Source: CAZYQW01 sp964649825 | Lineage (GTDB): Bacteria > Planctomycetota > B15-G4 > JADJEK01 | Assembly: GCA_964649825.1 (NCBI GenBank) | Contig: CAZYQW010000029.1 | Span: 1 to 64,000 of the forward strand | Length of the DNA stretch: 64,000 bases | Direction: 5' to 3' | In this document: positions 40,145 through 49,193 of the stretch, piece after piece | How positions within the stretch are numbered: position 1 is the stretch's first letter | Layout of the letters: the number at the start of each line of letters is the position of its first letter | The notes under the pieces: model-generated | The model's database searches: none | What the model was told of the DNA's origin: nothing | Seen by the model: only the letters and a program-made list of their open reading frames with translations | Program-made: the position numbers and the translations under genes

Positions 40145-41854
40145 ATGACGCGCCTTCTGCGGCAATGCCCCCTCGCGCTCGGCCTCGCGGCGCTCCTCCT
40201 CGTCGTCGCGACGTGGACGATCCGAGCGATCGGGCCGAACGATTCGCCGGACGCGCGGGGGTCGGTCTTCCGCCACGACGAGACGACGTACGTCGGTCAC
40301 GTCATCCGGTTCCTGAACGGGGACTGGGACGTCACGTACTTCACCAATCCGACGTTCGCGATGTACGTGCTCTACGGCGCGACGCAGCTCTGCGGGCGGC
40401 TGTCGGCCCTGGCCGGCGAGTGCGACGACTTCGAGCATTTCCGCGTGTCGGCGACGGTCGACGCGAGCATCGTGACCCGGATCGGCCGCGGGCTCACGCT
40501 CTGCCTCGCCGCGGCCAGTGTGCTCCTCCTCCTGCGCCTCGGCGCGAGGACGTTCTCCACGCCGGTCGGGGTGACGGCGGCCTTCGCGCTCGCGGTGAAC
40601 GCGACCCACGCGAGCCGCAGCGTCCTCGCGGGAAACGAGATCCTGACCGTCTTCCTCGTGCTGGTCTTCCTCACCGCCGTCGCCGCCTACCTCGACGCGC
40701 CGTCCGTGACGCGTCACGCCCTCGCCGGCGCGCTGCTCGGCCTCGTCGCGGCGACGAAGTACAACGGGGGCATCCACGTGCTCACGCTCGGGGCGGCGTC
40801 GTGGCTCGCCGCGCGCGGGACGCCGCTCCGCGCGCGGACCGTCGGATTCGCGGTCGTGCCGCTCGCGTTCGTGCTCGCGTCTCCGACCGTCGTCCTCCGC
40901 TTCGACCGCTTCGTCGAAGAGTTCGCCGCCGTCGCCGGGTACCTGCCCGACGGTTACGTGGAGACCGACAACGCCCGCGGCGAGGTGGGATGGATCGCGT
41001 ACGTCGCCTCGTTCCCGCGCGAGAACGACGGCCTCGCGTTCTCGCTGCTCGTCGCGCTCGGCGTGCTCGGTGGACTCGCGACGCTCGCCCGCGGCCGGTC
41101 CGCGGCGCGGTTCGCGTTCACGTTCGCGGTCGCCCCGATCGCCTGCTACGCGATCCTGGGCGCCAGCCATTTCAGCCGCATGCGCTTCCTCCTGCCGGTG
41201 ACCCCGCTCTACCTCCTGCTCGGGGCGGCCGCGCTCGCCTTCGTCGTGCGAACGGCGCTCGCCCGGCTTCGGGTCGTGGATGGACGGGTCGTCGCGGTCG
41301 CGACCCTCGCGGTCGCGACCGCCATGCTCGCTCCCGCCGCTCCGAAGGCCCGCGCCGCCGCGCTCGAGCGGGCGCGGGCGACGGCGAGCGTCGCCGAGCT
41401 CCGCGACTGGGCCGCGACGAACCTCGAGCGCGATCGCCGTTACGTCGTGTTCCGTCCGCTCTCGGCCGGCGCGGCCGTCCTCGACGAACGGGCGCGCGTC
41501 GCGCGCCTCGCGATCGATCCGGACGGACTCTCCGGAGCGGCCCGCGACGAGTGGGATCGCTTCGACCGGACCGCGCACGTCGCCGAGCCGTTCGGTCCGA
41601 TCCTCCAGGCCGCCCCGACGATCGAGGCGCTCCAGGCGATGCTGCAGGACCGCGGCTTCGACGACCTCGTCGCCATCCTCCCGACACGGATCATGGCCGA
41701 CCTCGCCTCGCTCCCCGCCAACACCGCGTTTCCGCCGGTGCAGCAGTGCGCGTACTGGCCCGACGTCGTCCGCTGGCTCGCGTCCCTCGAACGCCGCCAC
41801 CTCATCCCGACCACGGATCGACAGTACGTCCTGGCCGTGCTCGCGCTGCGGTAG
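40145..41854 (+). CDS. GT39-like integral membrane glycosyltransferase
   Basis: 569 aa with about ten hydrophobic helices (first at ~10-27; others around ALAGALLGLVAATKYNGG, LLVALGVLGGLATLA and LLPVTPLYLLLGAAAL). After the first helix comes FRHDETTYVGHVIRFLNGDW, an acidic motif in the place of the catalytic DE of PMT/ArnT-like enzymes, and ATKYNGG is also typical. Likely transfers a lipid-linked sugar to an exported acceptor. Possibly co-transcribed with the SDR/FAH pair (21-bp gap). Confidence 0.75.
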   Translation: MTRLLRQCPLALGLAALLLVVATWTIRAIGPNDSPDARGSVFRHDETTYVGHVIRFLNGDWDVTYFTNPTFAMYVLYGATQLCGRLSALAGECDDFEHFRVSATVDASIVTRIGRGLTLCLAAASVLLLLRLGARTFSTPVGVTAAFALAVNATHASRSVLAGNEILTVFLVLVFLTAVAAYLDAPSVTRHALAGALLGLVAATKYNGGIHVLTLGAASWLAARGTPLRARTVGFAVVPLAFVLASPTVVLRFDRFVEEFAAVAGYLPDGYVETDNARGEVGWIAYVASFPRENDGLAFSLLVALGVLGGLATLARGRSAARFAFTFAVAPIACYAILGASHFSRMRFLLPVTPLYLLLGAAALAFVVRTALARLRVVDGRVVAVATLAVATAMLAPAAPKARAAALERARATASVAELRDWAATNLERDRRYVVFRPLSAGAAVLDERARVARLAIDPDGLSGAARDEWDRFDRTAHVAEPFGPILQAAPTIEALQAMLQDRGFDDLVAILPTRIMADLASLPANTAFPPVQQCAYWPDVVRWLASLERRHLIPTTDRQYVLAVLALR

Positions 41855-41867
41855 ATGGAAGCCTCTC

Positions 41868-42167
41868 GCCGGCCTACTCTTCCTCGCCCCGAGGTCCTCC
41901 AGGCTCTCGCGTTCGCGCACCACGCGCCACGCGTCGCCGTCGACGAGCACCTCGGGCGGGCGCGAGTGCTCGGATCCGCGCCGACGCGGAGCGCGCGGAA
42001 GATCTCTCCCTCGGAGACGACGTCGAAGCCCGCGCCCTCGTCGCGCAGCAGCTTCAGGATGGAGAGGTTGCCGTTCGCCTTTCCGGGGTGCCGACGACCG
42101 CGACGATCCGATCGACGGCGACGCCCTCGCGGTGGAGCGCCCCGTCGATCCGCCCGAAGGCGCTCAC
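41868..42167 (-). pseudogene. lysA: Remnant of diaminopimelate decarboxylase gene
   Basis: Three pieces of LysA in the right order but different frames: RIDGALHREGVAVDRIVAVV (N terminus), then SILKLLRDEGAGFDVVSEGE with FRALRVGADP (barrel start), then PEVLVDGDAWRVVRERESLE (C terminus). A normal LysA is ~410 codons; here only ~300 bp remain, so the catalytic core is deleted. It starts 9 bp after the aminotransferase stop, where an intact lysA would plausibly have been co-transcribed. Confidence 0.8.
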
Positions 42168-42175
42168 GCTCGAGC

Positions 42176-43420
42176 TCAGCCTCCCGACTCGCGGACGCGA
42201 GCGGACGCGGCCTTGGTGTGCTTCTCGTTCTTCTGCAGGAAGTCGGCCATGCGCCCGCAGCCCTCGATGATCCCCTCGCGGCTCGTGGCGTAGGAGAACC
42301 GCACGTGCTGACCTTCGCCCGCGATCCGCCGGCCGAAGTGGATGTCGGCCAGGACGGCGACGCCAGCCTCGTGCAGTAGGCGCGAACGCAGCTCCTCGGA
42401 GTTGGCGATGCCCGTCCGCTCGCACGCTTCCGTGACGTTCGGCCAGACGTAGAACGCGCCGCCCGGCACCTTGCACGTGACGCCGGGGATCTCGTTCAGG
42501 AGCCCGACGATCAGGTCGCGACGCTCGTGGAACGACTGGCGCATCTCGTCGACGCACTGCTGCGACGCGCGCAGCGCCGCGAGCGCGGCGTACTGGCTCG
42601 GCGCGGGCGGACACGAATCGGTGTTCGTGTTCCAGCGAGTGAAGTGCTCCGCGAGCTGCCGGTTGGCCGCGTAGCCCAGGCGCCAACCGGGCATGGCGTA
42701 CGTCTTCGACGTGCAATCGACGATGACCGTGCGCGCGAGCATGTCGGGTTCGGCTTCGATCGTTCGAAGCGGCCCGTCGTAGACGAGCTTCGAATACGGC
42801 TCGTCGCTGTAGATCCAGACCTGCGGATGCTCGCGCATGAGCTCGGCGATCCCCTCGATCACGTTCCCCGGCAGCACGGCGCCCGTGGGGTTGTGCGGCG
42901 AGCAAAGGATCAAGAGGCGCGTCTTGCTGGTGATCTTCGACGCAAGGTCGTCGAGGTCGAACGAGAAGTCGTCCTTCTCGTAGAGATCGAGCGGGACCGG
43001 CACGGCGCCTGCCGCCTTCGTGATCGACTCGTAGATCGGGAAGCCGGGGTTGGGATAGAGGACCTCGTGTCCCTCGCCGTGGTCGGTCACGGTGTGGATC
43101 GTGTGCGCGATGAACGGCTTGGCTCCGCACCCGACGACCACGTCGTTGGGCGCGACCTCGACGCCGCGCGACGCGGAGAAGTCCTCGGCGACCGCGGCTC
43201 GGAGCTCGGCGATCCCGGCGGACGGGGTGTAGCCGGTCTTGCCCAGACAGATCGCCTCGATCGCCGCGACCCGCGCGTGATCGGGCGGCAGGAAGTCCGG
43301 CTGCCCGATACAAAAGGAGACGACGGAACGACCGTCGGCAATGAGGCGGTTCACTTCGGCGAGGACGACGAAGGCGTTCTCGGTGCCAAGCGCCTGGGTT
43401 CGTTTCGAAATCGGTAGCAC
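42176..43420 (-). CDS. PLP-dependent class I/II aminotransferase
   Basis: 414 aa from GTG 43420 (GGAGGG upstream; GTG 43426 is an alternative). Motifs: FCIGQPDFLPP, GYTPSAGIAELR, CSPHNPTGAV, IYSDEPYSKLVYDG and the PLP-lysine block DCTSKTYAMPGWRLGY (the Lys lies in SKTY), then FYVWPNV. Aspartate-aminotransferase-like group. The lysA relic immediately downstream suggests a link to lysine/diaminopimelate metabolism, but the substrate cannot be fixed from sequence. Confidence 0.92.
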   Translation of the reverse strand: MLPISKRTQALGTENAFVVLAEVNRLIADGRSVVSFCIGQPDFLPPDHARVAAIEAICLGKTGYTPSAGIAELRAAVAEDFSASRGVEVAPNDVVVGCGAKPFIAHTIHTVTDHGEGHEVLYPNPGFPIYESITKAAGAVPVPLDLYEKDDFSFDLDDLASKITSKTRLLILCSPHNPTGAVLPGNVIEGIAELMREHPQVWIYSDEPYSKLVYDGPLRTIEAEPDMLARTVIVDCTSKTYAMPGWRLGYAANRQLAEHFTRWNTNTDSCPPAPSQYAALAALRASQQCVDEMRQSFHERRDLIVGLLNEIPGVTCKVPGGAFYVWPNVTEACERTGIANSEELRSRLLHEAGVAVLADIHFGRRIAGEGQHVRFSYATSREGIIEGCGRMADFLQKNEKHTKAASARVRESGG

Positions 43421-43852
43421 GTGCACCCTCCACGGGAGGAGCCCAGGTCGGACTCGGTCGAAGTTCGGGGTCAGGGAAACGGCGCAGTGTAACGCATCGG
43501 AGACGCCGCCGTATGCGCGTGCCCGGAGAGCATCCGGAGAGCCGGCGGACCATTCATCGCGTGCGACGAAGGACGACGGCCGGTCCGGAAGTGCTGGAGG
43601 CGATTCGAGTTCGGCCGAGCCCGAACGCTTGCCGGCCGCCGTCGTCGCATGAATTGCCCCAGCTTGACGGGGTCTTGATCGTGCGGCCGCCGCCAGTCGG
43701 TTCCCTCGTCCTCCGAAATCGCTTAAACTCCCGGCTCGTTTCAAGACCTCGGTCACCCCGATCCCGGGAACGCCCATTTAGCCTCTCGCTCGCCCGCCGC
43801 CGGACGTCCCACGCCGGAAGGGCGACGTTCCGTGTGCGGAGAAACAACAGTG

Positions 43853-46228
43853 ATGAGAAACAAGCTTGTGGCTTCGAGTCTCCTGCTCGCCGCGACGTTC
43901 GGCGCAGCGTCGGCGCAGGACAGCGTCTCGATCGGCGGCTGCCTGCCGGGGGACGCCGTCTCTCCCTGGGCCGACGGCAGCAGCTTCGGGGGGAGCGAGC
44001 AGGTCAACGACTACGTCGTCGACATGACCCCCTTCACGACGTCGTGGGGCACGGAGTTCGGCGTCGCCCCGGTCCTGAAGACCAGCAAGGCGAACTTCAG
44101 CTTCTTCAACAACCTCCCCGGCGCGCAGGCGATCAGCCGGAAGGTGCTGAACAAGCACGCGTTCTTCACCAACTCCTACGCGGGGTGGACGGGTCAGGGC
44201 TTCGGCATCAACAACAGCCCGTCGGTGAACGCGGCCGGAACCTCGGTCGACACGACCCTCGCGCGCGGCGCGCAGTTCGCGGCCACGATGTCCGAGTTCG
44301 GAACGACCGATCAGGCCGCGTCCTCGAACGGCGTGATCACGGCTCTGATGAACATCGACCCGACCGACCCGCTGCGCCTCTTCGTGCGCCGCGTCCAGAC
44401 CGCGATGAACGGCTGCGACGCGAACTCCGACCTGTCGAGCTTCGGCATCGGCGCGGTCGACGCGAACGGCCACACCGCGGTCCGCTCGGACGGCTTCGGC
44501 ATCCTGCTCGGCGGGTGCAACGGCTCGATCCTCCAGGGCAACAACGTCTACATCATCGACGCCGCGACGAGGAACGCCTCGATCGTGAACGTGATCGAGG
44601 ACACGGGCACCGTGGCGGACGACATCGGCCTGGCGGACGCGACCCACACCACCACCTGGGTCGTCCAGCAGTCCGGCGTCACGCACGGCACGCCGTCGAT
44701 GATCCCGTCGACGGTGACCGGCGGCGACCCGATCTACATCGGCACGGACTTCAACAACCAGTACGTCCGCGGATCGCACGCACTGAACGTGACCGGGGAC
44801 ACGACGCACCTCGCGGCCGGAATCACGGCGACGCGTGGCACGATCAGCTACTCGTCCAACAACTTCGGGGCGCCGCTGAACAGCACCCGCGGCATCGCCG
44901 CGACCCTCGCGCGTCCGTTCGGCACGACCGACACGATGAACCTGTGGGGCCTCGGCCCGACCGGCAACGTGACCGGTACGGTCGGACTGATGCTGCCGCC
45001 CACGATCACCGACAACGCGACCGGCTTCACGAACCTCGGCCCCGGACCGAACGCGTTCGACCACTACCACAGCCAGGTCCCGTTCCGCGGTGGCAACGGA
45101 AACGTCGCGGTGCGCGTCGATCCGCTCGGCAACCTGCTCGCGGCGGCCGAAGTCGATCATCCGACCGACGCCGGACCCACCTGGGACGCGAACTACATCG
45201 CGGTCGCCAAGATCGACGGGCAGACCGGCGTGGTGTCGTGGACGATGGCGGCGTACACCAACACGAGCGCCGGCGGCAAGCCGATCCTCAACGGCCCGTC
45301 GTCGCAAGGCGGCGTTCCGATCGGACAGATGATCCCGCGCAACCAGGTGCTCGCGCTGAACGGACCGTCGATGTCGGCGCCCGCGTTCGACTCGGCCGGG
45401 AACGTCTGGATCATCGGATCGGTCGAGATCTTCGGCGTGGGCGGCAGCGACTTCGGCACCGCCCTTCTGCGTGCGGTCTACGACCCGGCCAATTTCTCGT
45501 ACGAGCTCGAGCTGGTCATGATGACCGGTGACATCTTCTTTGGGCAGAACACCGGTCTGAACTGGATCCTGACCGACCTGCGCCTCACCGACAGCGACTC
45601 GATCGACTCCGGGAGCCTGTGGTCCGGCAACGTGACCGACGACGCGTTCCTCGGCTACAACCCGGCCGCGTTCGCACCGGCCGACTCGCGGACGCTCGGC
45701 GGCCTCGTCATCCAGGGACGCATCCTCTACGACGCCGATCCGAACGGAATGTTCGAGGGCGACTGCGTGACGGACGGCAGCCTCGACGAGGAGTACCGCG
45801 TCATGCTCTACGTCGGCTCGACGCAGGAGTCGGGCTACCGCACCTACGGCACCGCGTGCGCGGGCAGCGGCGGCTTCACGCCGATCATGACGATGGACGG
45901 CTACCCGGCCGCCAACCAGGAGATCTGCTTCCGCATCGAGAACGGCTTCGGGCCCTCGGCGGCGATCATCCTGTTCGGTCTGACCCAGGCGAGCATCCCG
46001 TTCGGCGGCGCCGGCTGCGTTCTCAACATCAACGCGCTTCCCGGGCCCGTCATCACGCTCCCGCTCTCCGGCGCGGGCCCCGGCACCGGCACGATCGAGC
46101 TGAACACGACGTTGCCGGCCAACCTGCCGCCGTTCCTGATCGTCAACATCCAGGCGTTCATCGGCGACCCCGGCGTCGTCGGTGCCATCACCTCGACGAA
46201 GGGCCTGCAGTTGACGACCCAGCCGTGA
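43853..46228 (+). CDS. Large secreted protein with C-terminal beta module
   Basis: 791 aa, signal peptide MRNKLVASSLLLAATFGAA followed by SAQD. Residues ~25-660 are rich in Asn, Thr and Gly and carry pieces such as FDSAGNVWIIGSVEIFG, suggesting a beta-propeller/record-type domain. The last ~120 residues (YGTACAGSGGFTPIM and on) are the lineage's Cys-containing beta module. It probably ends in the cell envelope; function unknown. A hairpin follows. Confidence 0.8.
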   Translation: MRNKLVASSLLLAATFGAASAQDSVSIGGCLPGDAVSPWADGSSFGGSEQVNDYVVDMTPFTTSWGTEFGVAPVLKTSKANFSFFNNLPGAQAISRKVLNKHAFFTNSYAGWTGQGFGINNSPSVNAAGTSVDTTLARGAQFAATMSEFGTTDQAASSNGVITALMNIDPTDPLRLFVRRVQTAMNGCDANSDLSSFGIGAVDANGHTAVRSDGFGILLGGCNGSILQGNNVYIIDAATRNASIVNVIEDTGTVADDIGLADATHTTTWVVQQSGVTHGTPSMIPSTVTGGDPIYIGTDFNNQYVRGSHALNVTGDTTHLAAGITATRGTISYSSNNFGAPLNSTRGIAATLARPFGTTDTMNLWGLGPTGNVTGTVGLMLPPTITDNATGFTNLGPGPNAFDHYHSQVPFRGGNGNVAVRVDPLGNLLAAAEVDHPTDAGPTWDANYIAVAKIDGQTGVVSWTMAAYTNTSAGGKPILNGPSSQGGVPIGQMIPRNQVLALNGPSMSAPAFDSAGNVWIIGSVEIFGVGGSDFGTALLRAVYDPANFSYELELVMMTGDIFFGQNTGLNWILTDLRLTDSDSIDSGSLWSGNVTDDAFLGYNPAAFAPADSRTLGGLVIQGRILYDADPNGMFEGDCVTDGSLDEEYRVMLYVGSTQESGYRTYGTACAGSGGFTPIMTMDGYPAANQEICFRIENGFGPSAAIILFGLTQASIPFGGAGCVLNINALPGPVITLPLSGAGPGTGTIELNTTLPANLPPFLIVNIQAFIGDPGVVGAITSTKGLQLTTQP

Positions 46229-46263
46229 TGAGCTGACGAAGAGACGTCGATCCGCCGTTGGAA

Positions 46264-46293
46264 ACGGGCGGGCGCCGCGGGGTGCTCGCCCGT
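46264..46293 (+). terminator. Hairpin after the large secreted protein gene
   Basis: 7-bp GC stem (46264-46270 with 46287-46293), followed by CTTCGTTT, 35 nt after the stop. Confidence 0.5.
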
Positions 46294-46387
46294 CTTCGTT
46301 TCGCCGCGAAGGCGAACGCGGCGCCGTCACCTCCGGACCGCTCCGCCCCACTCGCGACCCACCCTGCTTCCCCATCGACAAAAAGAC

Positions 46388-46413
46388 GCCGCCGGCTCAG
46401 GCTGGCCGGCGGC
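46388..46413 (-). terminator. Intrinsic terminator of the sigma factor gene
   Basis: 9-bp perfect stem (46388-46396 with 46405-46413). On the minus strand it is followed by GTCTTTTTG, the classical form, 60 nt after the sigma factor stop. Confidence 0.75.
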
Positions 46414-46474
46414 GGCCCTTCCGAAGGGGTCCGATGCTGGGACCGGGCCCCCCCGCCATTCGTTCAGCTCGCCG

Positions 46475-47224
46475 TCACGGGGCGAGCTCGTGATGCAGGC
46501 GCTCCTTCAACCGACTCAGGAGCTGCGTGTGCATCTGGCAGATCCGCGACTCGGACAGCCGCATGCGATGCCCGATCCGCTTCATCGAGTGCTCGTCGAC
46601 GTAGTAGCTCTGCACCAACGCGCGCTCGCGCGTCGAGAGCTGGCGATCGACGAGACCGAGGAGCTCGCCGTGGAAGACCGCCTCCGATGGCTCGGGCATC
46701 GCGGCGGCAAGCTCGGACATCGCGGCGGATTCGTCGTCGTCGAGCGGGACTCGCTGGGCGAACGCGAGGTCGAGGAGGATGTCGCGCACCGCGCCCGGCA
46801 GCACTCCCATCGAGCTCGCGATCTCCGCGTCGGACGGCTCGCGGCCGAGCGAGTCGCGCAGGTCCTCGACGGTACGCTTCAGCAAGTCGCCGCGCTCGCG
46901 TGCGTCGCGCGGGATGAAGTCCTGCCGCCGCAGCTCGTCGAGCATCGCACCGACCACGCGCTTCCGGGCGTAGGTCTCGAACTTCGCGCCCCGCTTCGGG
47001 TCGAACGATTCGATCGCACCGACCAGCCCGAACGCTCCGACGCTGACGAGATCGTCGACGTCGACGTTCGGCGGGAGGCGGCAGCAGAGCCGCCGCGCCA
47101 CCCCGCGCACGAGCGGAAGGTAGATCTCGATCAGTCGATCGCGCAGCACGCCGCTCCGGGCGCGCCGGAAGCGCCGCCAGAGCGAGGTCACTTCCTTTGG
47201 GCTGTAGATCTCGGCCGTCACCAT
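46475..47224 (-). CDS. FliA/WhiG-type (sigma-28 group) sigma factor
   Basis: 249 aa, ATG 47224 with GGAGGG five bases upstream. Region 2 has VDDLVSVGAFGLVGAIESFD, with FETYARKRVVGAMLDELR typical of FliA/WhiG; region 3 is GREPSDAEIASSMG; region 4 has SMKRIGHRMRLSESRICQMH. Would direct motility or developmental genes. The ~150 bp upstream is unusually AT-rich for this DNA (around 47265-47335) and probably holds its promoter. Confidence 0.92.
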   Translation of the reverse strand: MVTAEIYSPKEVTSLWRRFRRARSGVLRDRLIEIYLPLVRGVARRLCCRLPPNVDVDDLVSVGAFGLVGAIESFDPKRGAKFETYARKRVVGAMLDELRRQDFIPRDARERGDLLKRTVEDLRDSLGREPSDAEIASSMGVLPGAVRDILLDLAFAQRVPLDDDESAAMSELAAAMPEPSEAVFHGELLGLVDRQLSTRERALVQSYYVDEHSMKRIGHRMRLSESRICQMHTQLLSRLKERLHHELAP

Positions 47225-47371
47225 GGCGCCCTCCGGGGGCAGAGCCCTGACCGTCGAACAGGTGGTTACGAATTCAATTCGAACCCTACATGTTGTGGTA
47301 GAGGCTAGTCTCGGCGCACGAACACCACAACAAAAGAATGCTCACGCGTTTCTTGGAGGAGGTGCGCGTCG

Positions 47372-49117
47372 CTAGCGCGGAGCGACGGCGGCGGCCGCGC
47401 CGGCGCGACGATCGTCGGCCGTCGCGACACGGATTCCGCGGGTACGATCGAGACCGATCGCGTGGCAGTCGCCCTGGTGATCGCGGTCGCGCAGCTCGTG
47501 ACCCATCGCTTCGAGCGAGCTCTTCACGCCGGCGTCGACGCGACGTTCGACATCGATGCGATCGGGGTAGAGCCCGTGATGGATTCGGCCGAGCGCGATC
47601 GCGTCGGCCGGCGCGAAGTCGTGATCGATCACGGCGGTGACCACGCGCAGCACCGTCGACGGGATCGTTCGCCCGCCGGGGCTCCCGGCAACGAGTCGGA
47701 GCTCGCCGTGCTGGGTCACGATCACCGGGCACATCGACGAGAGCATCCGCTTCCGCGGCGCGATCCAGTTCGGGCTCGTCCCGATGCGGCCCGCGCGCGT
47801 GCTCCGTCCCGGCGTGACGTTGAAGTCGTGCATCTCGTTGTTCAAGAGGATGCCCGTCCCGCGCGCCATCGTCTTCGCGCCGAACGATTCCTCGAGCGTG
47901 TACGTGTTCGAGACGGCGGTGCCGAAGCGATCGACGACGCAGAAGTGCGTGGTGCTCTCGCCTTCCGGCGGCAGCGTGCCGTCGAGGTCCCCGGCGAGCT
48001 CGTCGGACGGCGTGGCGCGATCGATGTCGATTCCGTCGCGCCACGCCGCCGCGCGTTCCTTGTCCAGGAGGTCGGCGACCGGATTGTCGACGAAGTCGGG
48101 ATCGCCGAGGAACCGCGCGCGATCGAGGAACGAGCGCCGCTGCACCTCCGCGATCAAGTGGAGCTCGGCCGCGCTCCCGGGCGGCAGGTTCCCGATCGAG
48201 AACCCCTCGAGCTGGTTCAGCGACTCGATCAGCACCACGCCGCCGCTCGTGGGCGGCGACCCGGCGAGGATCGTCGCGCCGCGGTACTCGCCGACGAGCG
48301 GGGCGCGCTCGACCGCGTCGTACGCCGCGAAGTCGGCCCGCGCGAGGATGCCGCCGCGCTCGTCGGAGTCCGCGACGATGCGGCGCGCGACCTCGCCCTC
48401 GTAGAACGCCTCGCTCCCGCCGTCCGCGATCTGCTCGAGCGACCAGGCGAGGTCTCGTTGCACCAGCCGATCTCCCGCGCGCCTCGGGACACCGTCCTCG
48501 TTCAGGTAGACCGACGCGGCCACGGGGCACTCCGCGAGCTCGCTCGCGTGCGCGGCGATCGAACGCTCGAGCGCTTCGTCGATCACGAATCCGTCCTCGG
48601 CCAGCTCGATCGCGGGTTCCACGAGCTCATGCCACGGAAGCGATCCGTACCGCTGATGCGCGAGGAAGAGTCCGGCCGGGGTGCCGGGCACGCCGACCGG
48701 CAGGTACCCGAGGCGCACGCGCACCGGATCGACCCGACCCGACGCGTCGAGGAACAACCCCGGCCCGGCCGCGGCCGGCGCCGTTTCGCGGTAGTCGATG
48801 AACGTGGCTCCGCCGTCCGCGTGCCGCACGAGCATGAACCCGCCGCCGCCGATGTTTCCCGCCTCCGGCCACGTCACCGCGAGCGCGAACGCGGTCGCGA
48901 CCGCCGCGTCGATCGCGTTCCCGCCCCGCGCCAGCACCTCGGCGCCGATGCAGGACGCGTTCGCCTCGACCGAGACCACCGCTCCGTGCGTCGCGTCGAC
49001 CACGCGATCGACGACGACGTCGCCGAGCGGCGCGCGGCACGCGACCAGCAGGACCGGCAGCAGGACGGCGACGACGCGGCGCCGGTCGGACAAGGATCGC
49101 GAGCGATCGTCGCGCAT
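47372..49117 (-). CDS. ggt: Gamma-glutamyltransferase, lipoprotein-type
   Basis: 581 aa from ATG 49117. The N terminus LLPVLLVACRAP is a lipobox-like signal. Early motif GGNAIDAAVATAFALAVTWP, and the autoprocessing Thr lies in GESTTHFCVVDRFG, followed by NTYTLEESFGAK and SPGGRTIPSTV. The proenzyme splits before that Thr into two subunits and cleaves or transfers gamma-glutamyl groups, for example from glutathione, outside the cytoplasm. Confidence 0.92.
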   Translation of the reverse strand: MRDDRSRSLSDRRRVVAVLLPVLLVACRAPLGDVVVDRVVDATHGAVVSVEANASCIGAEVLARGGNAIDAAVATAFALAVTWPEAGNIGGGGFMLVRHADGGATFIDYRETAPAAAGPGLFLDASGRVDPVRVRLGYLPVGVPGTPAGLFLAHQRYGSLPWHELVEPAIELAEDGFVIDEALERSIAAHASELAECPVAASVYLNEDGVPRRAGDRLVQRDLAWSLEQIADGGSEAFYEGEVARRIVADSDERGGILARADFAAYDAVERAPLVGEYRGATILAGSPPTSGGVVLIESLNQLEGFSIGNLPPGSAAELHLIAEVQRRSFLDRARFLGDPDFVDNPVADLLDKERAAAWRDGIDIDRATPSDELAGDLDGTLPPEGESTTHFCVVDRFGTAVSNTYTLEESFGAKTMARGTGILLNNEMHDFNVTPGRSTRAGRIGTSPNWIAPRKRMLSSMCPVIVTQHGELRLVAGSPGGRTIPSTVLRVVTAVIDHDFAPADAIALGRIHHGLYPDRIDVERRVDAGVKSSLEAMGHELRDRDHQGDCHAIGLDRTRGIRVATADDRRAGAAAAVAPR

Positions 49118-49193
49118 GACGTGGTCGTCCTCGACGTGGTGCGGAGGTCCGGATTCCACGACGGTCGACGACCGAGGTCAAGGCAACGACCGT

